Shown here in pieces: positions 50,377-60,700 of a stretch of 64,000 nt of DNA (position 1 is its first letter; every line of letters begins with the position of its first letter). The position numbers were made by a program, and so were the translations under genes. Below the pieces are notes generated by a model that ran no database searches, was not told the origin of the DNA, and saw only the letters and a program-made list of their open reading frames with translations. Origin of the DNA: JANQOH01 sp965201115 (GTDB taxonomy: Bacteria; Pseudomonadota; Alphaproteobacteria; UBA7887); assembly GCA_965201115.1 (NCBI GenBank), contig OZ241745.1:1178001-1242000 (forward strand), read 5' to 3'.

Positions 50377-53300
50377 ATGACGCTCCCCACGATTTTCGAC
50401 GCCTGCGCGCCCCGCCCCGACATTCTCGCCGATGTCGGCGACGACGCCGGGTTCGCGGCGCGCCTCTCCGGCGCCGCCGGCGGCGGGGGCGGCGCCTGGG
50501 CCGACCCGGCCCGCTTCTTCGCCGACACCTACCCCACCGACGGCCTCAAGACCCTGCTCGCCCAGGTCTTCGGCCGTCTCGCGGGCGCGGGCGGCGCGGC
50601 GATATTCCGCCTCGATACGTCGTTCGGCGGCGGCAAGACGCACGGCCTCATCGCCCTCGTTCACGCCGCGCGCGGCATGACGAACATTGCCAACGCCGCG
50701 GAGTTTCTCGACCCCGGCCTGCTGCCGCGCGGCCCCGTGCGCGTCGCCGCGTTCGACGGCGTGAGCGCCGACCCCGCCAACGGGCGCGACATGGGCGGCG
50801 GCGTCGGCGCCCGCACGCCGTGGGGCGAAATCGCCTGTGCGCTCGCCGGGCGCGAGGGCTACGAACGGGTCCGCGAAAGCGACGAGAAGCTCGGCGCTCC
50901 CGGCGAGGACACCATGCGCGCCCTGTTGGACGGCGCGCCGGCGCTGATCCTGCTCGACGAACTTGCGCAGTATCTCGCCAAGGCCGAGCCGCTCGGCGGC
51001 GCGCCGGGCAAGCAGCTGGCCGCCTTTCTCGCCGCCCTGTTCGGCGCCGTCGCCGCGGCCCCCCGCGCCGCCGTCGTCTTCACCCTCGCCATCGGCGCCA
51101 GGGGAAAGGCGGCGGACGCCTTCGCCCATGAAAACAGGTTCATCGCCGGCGCCATGGCCGAGGCCGCGTCGATCTCCGCCCGCACCGCGACGCTGCTCAA
51201 CCCCACCGAGGAGCACGAGACGGTGCAGGTGCTGCGCCGCCGCCTCTTCCAGCGCATCGACAACAGCGCCGCCGCCGCCGTCGTCGAGGCCTACCGCAAA
51301 TTGTGGACCGCGAACCGCGACGCGGTCGCCGGCGAGGCCCTCCGCCCCGAGACCGCCGCGCGCTTCCGCGCCGGCTACCCCTTCCACCCGGAAGTTCTCG
51401 ACGTATTGACGGGCAAGGTCGCCACGCTCAACGATTTCCAGCGCGTGCGCGGCATGCTGCGCCTGCTTGCCGCCGCCATCGCCCAGTTGTGGAGGGAGCG
51501 CCCCGCCGGCGCCGCGGCCATCCACCTCCACCACATCGACCCGGGCAACCGCCGCATTCGCGATGAGATCGTGTCGCGGATCGGTCAGAAGGCCTATGTG
51601 CCGGCCCTCGACAACGACATCGCCGGCGCGCGCGGCAAGACCGCCCTCGCCGGCCGGATCGACGCCGGGAACCGCGCCGGTCAGCCGCCCTGCGCCGCTT
51701 GGGTCGCGCGCACCGCCTTCATGCATACGCTTGCGTTCAACGAGCAGCTCAAGGGCGTGACGTCCGAGCGGCTGCGCTACGCCGTGCTCGCCCCCGGGGT
51801 CGACATCGCTTTCGTCGATCGGGCCCGCGAGGCGTTCGCCAGGGCGTCGGCCTATCTCGACGACCGCCCCGGCGCGCCCCTGCGCTTTCTCGCCGAGCCC
51901 AATCTCACGCGCGTCATCCAGCGCGAGGAAGAAAACGTCGATGCGGGGGAGGCGCGCAAGACAATCGACAAGCGCGTTCGCGTCCTCTACGGCGGCGCGC
52001 CCCTCGACGCCGTTTTCTTCCCCGGCGGGCCGCACGACGTTCCCGACGAAGCCGGCAAGAGCGCGCCCAAACTCGTCGTCCTGTCGTGGAGCGCCGCGAC
52101 CGTCGGCGCCGCGGCCGACCGCGCGCCGGAACTCGCCGCGCGCATCCACGCCGGCAAGGGCGAGGACGGAACGGGCGCGCGCCTGTTCCGCAACGCGCTC
52201 GTATTCGTCGTTGCCGACGCGGCGCGCCAGGAGGACATGCGCCGCGCGGCCGTCGCGCATCTTGCCCTGGGCGAACTGAAGCGGCCCGAACGCCTCCGCG
52301 ACCTGGCCCCGCACCAGCAGGAGAAGGTCCGCGATCTCGAGGCGCGATCCGGCCCGCAACTCGCGAACGCGATCCTGCAATGCTACCGCCATGTCTTCTA
52401 CCCGTCGGGCGAGCGGCTGGATCCTGACGGCCCATACATCGCCCACACCGCCGTGGACGCGCAGCGGCCCGTTTCCGGCGCTCCCGGCGCCGGTCAGGAG
52501 CGGATTGTCGCCGCGCTGCGCGAGCTGCGGCAATTGCGCCTGCCCGGAGACGACCCCGATTCGCCCGCATATGTGCGCGACCGCACCCCGCTCAAGACCA
52601 GGGGCGAGATGACCGCCCGCGCCTTGCGCGGCGAGTTCCGCCGCAACCCGCGCCTGCCCATGCTCGTCGGCGACGACGTCTTCATCGCCGGCGTCCGCGC
52701 CGGCGTCGAAAGGGGCGACTACATCTATCGCAGGGGCGATTTCCTGTGCGGCCCCGGCGAGCCGCTCCAAACGATAAGCGTGGACGATGAATCGTCGATC
52801 CTCACCATGGAGTACGCGCGCAATACCGGCATATGGCCCCGCCCCGCCGCCGCGCCCGAGCCCGAAGACGACCGCCCGAAACCCGATGAACGAAAACCGG
52901 GGGAACGGGCGGCGAAGCGCCGACAGCCCGGCGAAATCCGGGACAAGACGCCGCCGCCGCCGAACGATGTCTTCGACGTCGATAACAAGGTCCTCGGCGA
53001 GGCCCTTGCGCGCCTGTGGGAGCAGGCCCGCGCCGCGCGCGCCGGCAGGATCCGCGAATTGACCGTCGAGGTGTACGACGCCGGCGACGCCTTCCCGTTC
53101 CTCGCCGCCGTCGCGGCGGCGCCCGGCGCGGAGACAACCGTCCGGCTCGACGGCGGATGCGAGACCCCGCAAGGCGGCGCCGTCCATCTCCGGTTCGAGG
53201 GCCCCGCCGCCGAGGCCGGCCCCGCCAGGCAGTTCCTCCAGCAACAGTTCGCCGCGGCGACCGGCAAGCGCCTGCAGGCGACATTCGTCATGTCCTTCCC

Positions 53301-53430
53301 CGGCGGCTTGCCGATGGATGGCGGCGCCGCCCGGAAATTCGCCGACCGCCTCGCCCGCTTCGCCAACCCCGCAACCCTCGTGCGCGCCACCGCCGTCGCG
53401 ATGAGAACCGCCGATGACGATACGCCGTGA
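50377..53430 (+). CDS. DUF499 (COG1483-type) AAA+ ATPase, defence-associated
   Basis: A 1017-aa predicted ATPase. Walker A is in FGGGKTHGLIALVHAARG with K87, Walker B is ILLDELAQYL with D194-E195, and a long C-terminal region has the DUF499 core (RTAFMHTLAFNEQLKGVT; FLAEPNLTRVIQREEENVD). A charged Pro/Glu/Lys-rich linker occurs at about 825-865. DUF499 proteins are repeatedly found with a DUF1156 methylase and a helicase and are called anti-phage-associated. Here the DUF1156 gene follows after a 1.36-kb repeat region. A herA or DUF3780 gene, often part of such clusters, is absent. The ATG at 50377 is preceded by GGAGAC. Confidence 0.88.
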   Translation: MTLPTIFDACAPRPDILADVGDDAGFAARLSGAAGGGGGAWADPARFFADTYPTDGLKTLLAQVFGRLAGAGGAAIFRLDTSFGGGKTHGLIALVHAARGMTNIANAAEFLDPGLLPRGPVRVAAFDGVSADPANGRDMGGGVGARTPWGEIACALAGREGYERVRESDEKLGAPGEDTMRALLDGAPALILLDELAQYLAKAEPLGGAPGKQLAAFLAALFGAVAAAPRAAVVFTLAIGARGKAADAFAHENRFIAGAMAEAASISARTATLLNPTEEHETVQVLRRRLFQRIDNSAAAAVVEAYRKLWTANRDAVAGEALRPETAARFRAGYPFHPEVLDVLTGKVATLNDFQRVRGMLRLLAAAIAQLWRERPAGAAAIHLHHIDPGNRRIRDEIVSRIGQKAYVPALDNDIAGARGKTALAGRIDAGNRAGQPPCAAWVARTAFMHTLAFNEQLKGVTSERLRYAVLAPGVDIAFVDRAREAFARASAYLDDRPGAPLRFLAEPNLTRVIQREEENVDAGEARKTIDKRVRVLYGGAPLDAVFFPGGPHDVPDEAGKSAPKLVVLSWSAATVGAAADRAPELAARIHAGKGEDGTGARLFRNALVFVVADAARQEDMRRAAVAHLALGELKRPERLRDLAPHQQEKVRDLEARSGPQLANAILQCYRHVFYPSGERLDPDGPYIAHTAVDAQRPVSGAPGAGQERIVAALRELRQLRLPGDDPDSPAYVRDRTPLKTRGEMTARALRGEFRRNPRLPMLVGDDVFIAGVRAGVERGDYIYRRGDFLCGPGEPLQTISVDDESSILTMEYARNTGIWPRPAAAPEPEDDRPKPDERKPGERAAKRRQPGEIRDKTPPPPNDVFDVDNKVLGEALARLWEQARAARAGRIRELTVEVYDAGDAFPFLAAVAAAPGAETTVRLDGGCETPQGGAVHLRFEGPAAEAGPARQFLQQQFAAATGKRLQATFVMSFPGGLPMDGGAARKFADRLARFANPATLVRATAVAMRTADDDTP

Positions 53431-53632
53431 CCCCCTCCGGCGCGCTCCCCGGGACCGCGGCCGCCCCGCACAACCCCGCCGAACGCGAGGCCCGGGACCG
53501 CGGGCTTCCAGCCCGCACGTCGGCGCCCCGCGCGCCGCCGCGAGAGCCGCAACCCCGCCGAAGGCGGGGCTTGGGTGCGCGGGCGTCTCGCCCGCACGTC
53601 GGCGCTTCACGCGCCGCCGCCGCGAGAGCCGC

Positions 53633-54703
53633 AACCCCGCCGAAGGCGGGGCCCGGGACCGCGGGCTTCCAGCCCGCACGTTCCCGCACGCCGCGGCATT
53701 GCCGGGGCGGGCGCCGTCGTTGCCCCCGCAGAGCCCCGCAATGCCCCGCAACCCCGCCCGCACGTCTCGACCCCCGCGCCCGCCCGCGGGCAGGGCGCGA
53801 AGGCTGCGCTTCCACCGCAAACGCCGCAGCGCGTGCAAACGTGCGGGCTGGAAGCCCGCGGTCCCGGGCCCCGCCTTCGGCGGGGTTGCGCTCCTCCCGG
53901 CGGCATCGCGCCCTTCGGCAACGTGCGGGCGCCCAGGCAGTCCGCGCCTTCGGCGCGACGGAGCGCGGGCCCGCTTCTTGGGATCGCGGGCGTCCCGCCC
54001 GCACGTCGGCGCCCCACGCGCCGCCGCCGCGAGAGCCGCAACCCCGCCGAAGGCGGGGCCCGGGACCGCGGGCTTCCAGCCCGCACGTTCCCGCGCGGCG
54101 CGGTATTGCCGTGGAGGGCGCCGTCGTTGCCCCCGCAGAGCCCCGCAATGCCCCGCAACCCCGCCCGCACGTCTCGACCCCCGCGCATGCCCGCGGGCAG
54201 GGCGCGAAGACCGCGCTTCCACCGCAAACGCCGCAGCGCGTGCAAACGTGCGGGCTGGAAGCCCGCGGTCCCGGGCCCCGCCTTCGGCGGGGTTACGCTC
54301 CTCCCGGCGGCATCGCGCCCTTCGGCAACGTGCGGGCGCCCAGGCAGTCCGCGCCTTCGGCGCGACGGAGCGCGGGGGCCCGCTTCCCGGGTGCGCGGGC
54401 GTCTCGCCTGCACGTCGGCGCCTCACGCGCCGCCGCCGCGAGAGCGGCAACCCCGCCGAAGGCGGGGCCCGGGACCGCGGGCTTCCAGCCCGCACGTTTC
54501 CGCGCGCCGCGGCATTGCCGTGGAGGGCGCCGTCGTTGCCCCCGCAGAGCCCCGCAATGCCCCGCAACCCCGCCCGCACGTCTCGACCCCCGCGCACGCC
54601 CGCGGGCAGGGCGCGAAGACCGTGCTTCCACCGCACACACTGCGGCGCGTGCAAACGTGCGGGCTGGAAGCCCGCGGTCCCGGGCCCCGCCTGCGGCGGG
54701 GTT
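53633..54703. repeat. Three 255-bp elements with 50-bp terminal inverted repeats, in 408-bp tandem
   Basis: Elements at 53633-53887, 54040-54294 and 54449-54703 each begin with a 50-base arm (AACCCCGCCGAAGGCGGGGC, continuing to CCCGCACGTT) and end with its reverse complement, almost exact. The arms themselves contain two small hairpins. The interior is about 155 bases with no gene. Unit starts are 407 and 409 bases apart. Two shorter partial units precede at about 53474 and 53560. Shape suggests a MITE-like or REP-doublet element; no transposase is present. Confidence 0.92.
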
Positions 54704-54728
54704 GCGCTCCCGGGCGGCGTTCCCCGAA

Positions 54729-54757
54729 TGGACAGTGTCGGCAATCCCTGGTATAAT
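54729..54757 (+). promoter_or_regulatory. Sigma-70-type promoter of the DUF1156 gene
   Basis: TGGACA at 54729-54734 and TATAAT at 54752-54757 with a 17-base spacer, 32 bases before the ATG and 25 bases after the last repeat. It is one of the best promoters in the window. Confidence 0.8.
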
Positions 54758-54789
54758 GCCTTGGCTGGCGCGCGCGGCCTCGTCGCGGC

Positions 54790-57789
54790 ATGACAGCGAA
54801 CGGCCGCCCGCGCACCGCCGATAACGATGGGAAGGACGCGCCGGCCAACCCGCGGAACGGATTCGACGCCATGGCCGACACGCGCCTGATCGAACGCTGG
54901 CTGCCGATCGCCGAGCTCGGCATCGAGAGCGTGCGCGAGCGGACGCCGATGACGCCGTTTCCGGCGCCGAACCGGCTGCACGTCTGGTGGGCGCGCCGCC
55001 CGCTGGTGGCGTCGCGCGCGGCGGTGCTTGCCTCGTTCCTGCCGGAGAACGCCGACCGCAAGAAGTTCATGCATGCGATCGGGATACACGGCGATCCGGT
55101 GCGGGCGCGAAGACTCATCGATCGGGCGCGCCGCACGGGCCAGCGTGTGGACAATCCGTACGGTTATGATCGCGCGTTCGGGTTTTGCCTCGACGAAAAC
55201 GATCGAGCGAATTTGGAAGAAGCGCTTGACGCGAACGCCGAGTCGTTCAAGGTTCTCGACCCGACCGCTGGCGGGGGCAGCATTCCGTTCGAGGCAGCGC
55301 GGCTGGGTTTCGAGACTTTTGCCAACGATTCGAACCCGGTCGCCGCCTTGATCATGGCGGCGACAATCGAGTGGCCGTTGCGATTCGGCATGAAGGTAGA
55401 AAAGGATTTCAAACTGTTATCGGAGCGCTGGCGCCGTCTCGTTCAGGAACGGCTGGAGACATGGTTTCCACAGAGCGAACTGCCCCATCGAGTCGATATG
55501 ACTTACATTTGGGCCCGCACGGTCTCGTGCCCGTATTGCGAGGGCGTTGTGCCCTTGTCGCCGAATTGGCGGCTCGCGCCGGACGGGACCGGGGTGAAAC
55601 TGGCGCCGCGGCTGGGTGATGGGCCGGGGTCCGAGGACCGGATTTGCGCGTTCGAGGTTGTGAAATCGGCGGCGGAGCAATCGCCGGGGACGATAAAACG
55701 CGGGACGGGCATTTGCCCCTGGCCGGATTGCGAGAGGGTAATCGGCGGCGACGAGATCAAGGAGCAGGCGCGGGCGGGCCGTATGGGCGAACAGCTGTTC
55801 GCCGTGGTGTACAAACAGCTCACGAAGGTGAGGACCAAGACCGGGAAGACACGCGACAAGTGGGTGCGCGCCTACCGCGCGCCCCGGTCCGGGGACGACA
55901 ATGCTTTCGAAATACAAGCGCGCCTCGACGAGAAACTGCCGGAGTGGGAAGCATTCGACATCGTGCCGAGCGAGCCGATTCCGGACGGCCACAAGACCAC
56001 GGAACCGCAGCGGTACGGCATGACGCGCTGGCGCGACTTGTTCTCGCCACGGCAACTGCTGTGCCACGGAACGAGCGTCGAGATATTCCGCGAGATGCTC
56101 GACGCCGACCGGAAAAGCGGCGCGCTTACCCCGGTTCGGAAAGCGGCCTACGGGTATCTGGCGCTCGCTCTGGATAAACTGGTCGACTACAATTCGTTTA
56201 TGTCGGTTTGGCATCCTGGCAGGGAAGTCATGGCGCATACTTTTACGCAGCACGACTTTTCGTTCAAATGGTCGTATGCGGAAATGGCCCCGCTCGTTAC
56301 GGGAGCCGGATACGACTGGGCGATGAGACAAACGGCGAAAGCTGCCAAACAGCTCGTCGGGCTCGTTCGCCCAGGCGACGGCGGCGCGTTGCTTGGCAAG
56401 GAGGGCGCGAACGGCGGCGCGCCGCCGGTAACGATTACATGCCAGCCGGGAGATCAGCTCGCCGATATTGCGGACGCGAGCATCGACGCGGTGGTCATGG
56501 ACCCGCCCTATTACGACAACGTCATGTATGCGGAACTGTCGGATTTCTTTTATGTGTGGCTCAAGCGCACGGCGGGGCATGTCTTCCCGGAGCTCTTCCG
56601 GGGCTGGCTGACCGACAAGGACAGCGAGGCGGTGGCGAACCCGGCGCGGTTCGCGGGCGGGAAAGGCGCGCGGGCGCTCGCGGGCCGCGACTACCGCCAA
56701 CGCATGGCGTCGATCTTCGCCGAATGCCGCCGCGTGCTGAAGCCGGACGGCATCATGACCGTCATGTTCACCCACAAGGCCACCGGCGCATGGGACGCCC
56801 TGGCGACCGGGCTGATGGAGGCGGGCTTCGCCATCACGGCGTCGTGGCCCATCGACACCGAGGCCGAAGGCAGCCTGCACATCAAGAACAAGGCGGCGGC
56901 GAAAAGCACGGTTTTCCTCGTCTGCCGCCCGCGTGGCGGCGACACTGCCGCGGACGACGGGGAAACCATGTATTGGGAAGACATCGCCCCGCGGGTGGCG
57001 CGGGCGGTGCGCGCGCGCATGGAGGACTTCCACGAAGCGGGGCTCGCCGGGGTGGATATTTATCTCGCGTCGTTCGGGCCGGCGCTGGAGGAGTTCTCGC
57101 GGCATTGGCCGCTCGAGCGGGGGACGCCGCGCAAGAAGCCGAAAACCTTGATCGAGGAGGACCGGGACCCGTACGCGGCAACGCCGGAAGACGCCCTCGA
57201 CGCCGCGCGGCGCGAGGTGGGGCGCTGGCAGCTTGAGCGGCTGACGCGGCGGGCGGCGGGCACGGACCTCGATCCGGCGACATCGTTTTTCGTGCTGGCG
57301 TGGCGCGCCTTCCGCGCCCCGGCTTTCTCATACGACGAAGCGCTGCGTCTGGCGCGCGCCGTGGGCGTGGATCTCGACCGCGACATCGTGGGGCGGCTGG
57401 CGGAGAAGAAGGGCAGCGACCTGCGTCTGTGGGACAGCGCCGTTCGCGCCGCGAAAGGCGCGCTGGGGCCGCCGGACGGCGCGCGCGGCATGATCGACGC
57501 GCTGCACGGCGCCGCCCACGCCGCGCGCTCGCGCAATGTGGGCGCCGCGCGGGAACTGCTGGACGAAGCAGGCGTGACGCGGGACCCGCGCCTTGCCGCC
57601 GCGCTCGAGGCGGCGCTCGAGGTGCTGCCCCCCTCGCAAAACTACAGCGGCGTCGCGCTCGACGGCGCGATGGCCGCGGCGAGCGGCGATTTCGAGGCGC
57701 TGGAGAAACTCCGTATCTTCGCGTTCACGGAACGCCTGCCCGAAGAACCGCGCCAGCTGGCCCTGTGGCGGGAAGAGGACGACGAGTGA
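54790..57789 (+). CDS. DUF1156 Zn-ribbon adenine-type DNA methyltransferase (COG1743)
   Basis: A 999-aa predicted DNA N6-adenine methylase. DUF1156 is at the N-terminus (LPIAELGIESVRERTP, LHVWWARRPLVASR). The SAM-binding motif is D157-PTAGGGSIPFEA and the catalytic motif D571-PPYYDNVMYAELSDF. A zinc ribbon insert has C247-x2-C250 and C309-x4-C314. The C-terminal part is helical. Such enzymes accompany DUF499 and helicases in defence loci and probably mark self DNA. It has its own promoter and overlaps the helicase start (GTGA). Part of the gene (about 55.1-56.5 kb) is richer in AT than the rest. Confidence 0.92.
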   Translation: MTANGRPRTADNDGKDAPANPRNGFDAMADTRLIERWLPIAELGIESVRERTPMTPFPAPNRLHVWWARRPLVASRAAVLASFLPENADRKKFMHAIGIHGDPVRARRLIDRARRTGQRVDNPYGYDRAFGFCLDENDRANLEEALDANAESFKVLDPTAGGGSIPFEAARLGFETFANDSNPVAALIMAATIEWPLRFGMKVEKDFKLLSERWRRLVQERLETWFPQSELPHRVDMTYIWARTVSCPYCEGVVPLSPNWRLAPDGTGVKLAPRLGDGPGSEDRICAFEVVKSAAEQSPGTIKRGTGICPWPDCERVIGGDEIKEQARAGRMGEQLFAVVYKQLTKVRTKTGKTRDKWVRAYRAPRSGDDNAFEIQARLDEKLPEWEAFDIVPSEPIPDGHKTTEPQRYGMTRWRDLFSPRQLLCHGTSVEIFREMLDADRKSGALTPVRKAAYGYLALALDKLVDYNSFMSVWHPGREVMAHTFTQHDFSFKWSYAEMAPLVTGAGYDWAMRQTAKAAKQLVGLVRPGDGGALLGKEGANGGAPPVTITCQPGDQLADIADASIDAVVMDPPYYDNVMYAELSDFFYVWLKRTAGHVFPELFRGWLTDKDSEAVANPARFAGGKGARALAGRDYRQRMASIFAECRRVLKPDGIMTVMFTHKATGAWDALATGLMEAGFAITASWPIDTEAEGSLHIKNKAAAKSTVFLVCRPRGGDTAADDGETMYWEDIAPRVARAVRARMEDFHEAGLAGVDIYLASFGPALEEFSRHWPLERGTPRKKPKTLIEEDRDPYAATPEDALDAARREVGRWQLERLTRRAAGTDLDPATSFFVLAWRAFRAPAFSYDEALRLARAVGVDLDRDIVGRLAEKKGSDLRLWDSAVRAAKGALGPPDGARGMIDALHGAAHAARSRNVGAARELLDEAGVTRDPRLAAALEAALEVLPPSQNYSGVALDGAMAAASGDFEALEKLRIFAFTERLPEEPRQLALWREEDDE

Positions 57790-60700
57790 GTACAAGAATG
57801 AGCATGCTCCGGGACCGCCGCTGGAAGCTCAAATACACGCGCGAGGATGGCGACCTCGTGGCGCAATTCTATGTGCCCGCGCTCGAATCCGCCGCGCGTT
57901 ACGACCGCCTCACCGGATATTTCGACGCTGGCGCGCTCGCCCTCGCCGCGCGCGGCGTCGAGGGACTCGCCCGCAATAACGGCCGGATGCGCCTCATTGT
58001 CGGCTGCACCCTCGACCCCGCCCATATCGCCGCCGTCGAGCGCGGCGCCGCGTTGCGGGAACAGGCGGAGCGGCGCCTCGCGGCCGTGCCCCTCGAACCG
58101 CCCGACGCCGACGCCGAAGCCGCCCTCGAATTGCTGGCCTGGATGGTCGCGCGCGGCCTTCTCGACGTAAAGGCGGCCGTCCCGTGCGATGCGGCCCGCA
58201 GGCCCGTGGCCGACCCGGCGATTTTCCACGAGAAGACCGGCATCGTCCTGGACGGCGCCGGGAACCGCCTCGCCTGGACCGGCAGCCTCAACGAGACCGC
58301 CGCCGGCTGGACCCGCAACTGGGAGAGCATCGCCGTCTATACAAGCTGGGGGCCGGAGCCCGGCCGCGTCCACGGGGAAGAAGCGGGCTTCGCCCGCCTG
58401 TGGGCGAACCGCGCCGGCAGGGCCCTCGTGCTCGACCTTCCCGAGGCGGCGCGGCGCGGTCTCTTGGACTTTCTGCCCGCCGGCGATGCGCCGCCCCGGC
58501 GCCTGCAAGGCGCCGCGCCGCCCGCGCCCGCCCCCGCGCCGGACCCGCCGCCCGCGCCCGCGCCGCCGGACAAGCGCGCCCTCGTCTGGGGCTTCATCGC
58601 CGCCGCGCCGAACCTGGAGCCGGGCGGCGCGCGCGTCGGCGAAGCCACCGCGGCGGTGGAGCCGTGGCCGCATCAGGTCCGCGCCTTCGAACGCCTCTAC
58701 GCGAACTGGCCGCCGCGCCTGCTGATCGCCGATGAGGTCGGCCTCGGCAAGACCATCCAGGCCGGAATGCTGCTGCGTCAGGCATGGCTCGCCGGCAAGG
58801 CCAGGCGCGTCCTTATCCTCGCGCCCAAGGCCGTGCTCGGGCAATGGCAACTCGAACTGCGCGAGAAGTTCAATCTCGACTGGCCGGTTTACGACAGGGG
58901 CAAACTCGCCTTCTGCCGTTCGCCCGCGCGGGGCGGCGATATCGAACGCGACGTGGAAAGACCGCATTGGCGCGGCGAGCGGGCGGTTATCGTCTCGAGC
59001 CAGACCATGCGCCGGCAAGACCGCGCCGCCGAACTGCTCGGGGCCGAACCCTGGGACCTCGTCGTACTCGACGAAGCCCACCACGCCCGCCGCCCCGGCG
59101 CCGGCACGGCCAACGAAGGCGGGCCGAACGCGCTCCTCTCCCTCATGCGCCGCATGGTCGAGCGCGAGCGCGCCCGCGGCCTGATCCTCCTCACCGCGAC
59201 GCCGATGCAACTGCACCCCGTCGAACTGTGGGATCTGCTGGATCTCCTGGGCCTGCCGCCCGAATGGACCGAGGACGCCTTCGTGCAGTTTTTCGCCGAC
59301 CTCGGGAAGCCGAGCCCGGGGCCGGAGGAACTCGACCGCATGGCGGCCCTGTTCCGCGCCGCGGAACGCGCGTTCGGCCCGCTGGCCGAAGCCGATGCGC
59401 GGCGTATCGCAAATCTGTCCCCGTTCGCCGCCGGCAAGACCCTCGACGCCCTGCGCAACGCCTCCGCCATCCCGCGCCGCCGGCTCGAAACCCCGGAGCG
59501 CAAGGCCGCCCTCGCGCTCATGCGCGCGCGCACGCCGGTCCGCGCCCTGGTCTCGCGCCATACGCGCGACCTGCTGCGGAAATACGCCGCGCAAGGCGCG
59601 CTCGACGCGCCCATCGCCGAACGCCGCGTCGAGGACCGCTTCGTGACCATGACCCCCGGCGAGCGCGCGCTGTACAAGGACGTCGAGACATACATCTCGA
59701 ACGTGTGGAAACGCGCCGCCGCGCGGGAGCGCGCCGCGGTGGGGTTCGCGATGACGATCTACCGCCGCCGCCTCGCCAGCAGCCTGCGCGCCCTGCGCGC
59801 CACGCTCGAACGGCATCTCGACGCGCTGGCGCCGGGCGGCGGCCGGCCGCTCGAGAGTCTCGACGAAGACCTTTCCGACGACGAAACGCGCGGCGATGTT
59901 CTCGACGCCGACGAGAGCGCCGAACGCGAACGCGCGGCGCTCGCGTTCGAAGAGCGCGCCGCGGTCGCCGGCCTGATCGACAGCATCCGCGCGCTGCCCG
60001 CCGACAGCAAGCGCGCGGCGCTCGCCGCCGCCCTCGCCGAACTGCGCCGCGGCGGATACGAACGCGTCATGGTGTTTACCCAATATACCGACACCATGGA
60101 CTTCCTCCGCGATGAGCCTCTCGCCGGCGGCGATTGGCGCCCGATGTGCTTCTCGGGGCGCGGCGGAGAGATCCCGAGGCCCGAAGGCGGCTGGCGCAAA
60201 GTCGAGCGCGATGAGGTCGCCCCGCGCTTCCGCGACGGAGACGCCGACCTGCTGCTGTGTACCGACGCCGCCGCCGAAGGGCTCAACTTCCAGTTCTGCG
60301 GCGCTCTCGTAAACTACGACATGCCGTGGAACCCGATGCGCGTCGAACAGCGCATCGGCCGCATCGACCGCCTGGGCCAGCGCCACCCGCAAATTCGCAT
60401 CGTCAACCTGCATTACGAGCAAAGCGTCGAAACCGCGGTGTACGCCGCCCTGCGGAAGCGCATAAACCTGTTCCAAAGCGTCGTCGGCCGCCTGCAGCCC
60501 ATCCTGTCGCGGCTGCCCGCCATCATCGCCGACGCCGTGTTCTCCGGCGCCGGCGCCGAGGGAGAACTCGACCGGCGCATACGCGAGGCCGAGCGGGAGG
60601 GATTCGCCATCGACGACGTACTCGACGCCGATCTCGCCATGCCGCCGCGCCCGCCCGCGCCCCTCGATCTCGCCGATCTCGACCGCGTGCTGACCGCGCC

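Larger units (their letters stand above)
53431..54789. other. Repeat-filled spacer between DUF499 and DUF1156 genes
   Basis: Almost 1.36 kb without a real gene. The long open frames in it have no start signal and read the repeats (recurring peptide strings such as AGWKPAVPG), so I treat them as spurious. The spacer carries about 2.6 copies of a 408-bp tandem unit plus partial copies from about 53468, then the DUF1156 promoter. Confidence 0.85.

Noticed and set aside
53414..54824. Several overlapping 390-465 codon frames in the repeat spacer
   Set aside because: They translate the repeat with recurring strings such as AGWKPAVPG in every frame and lack start signals.
50218..55089. The frame of the AAA ATPase extended upstream across DUF499 and the repeats (total 2058 codons)
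   Set aside because: Family N-terminus MLSSFTVENFKSF starts at 50217; the rest is antisense of DUF499 and repeats.
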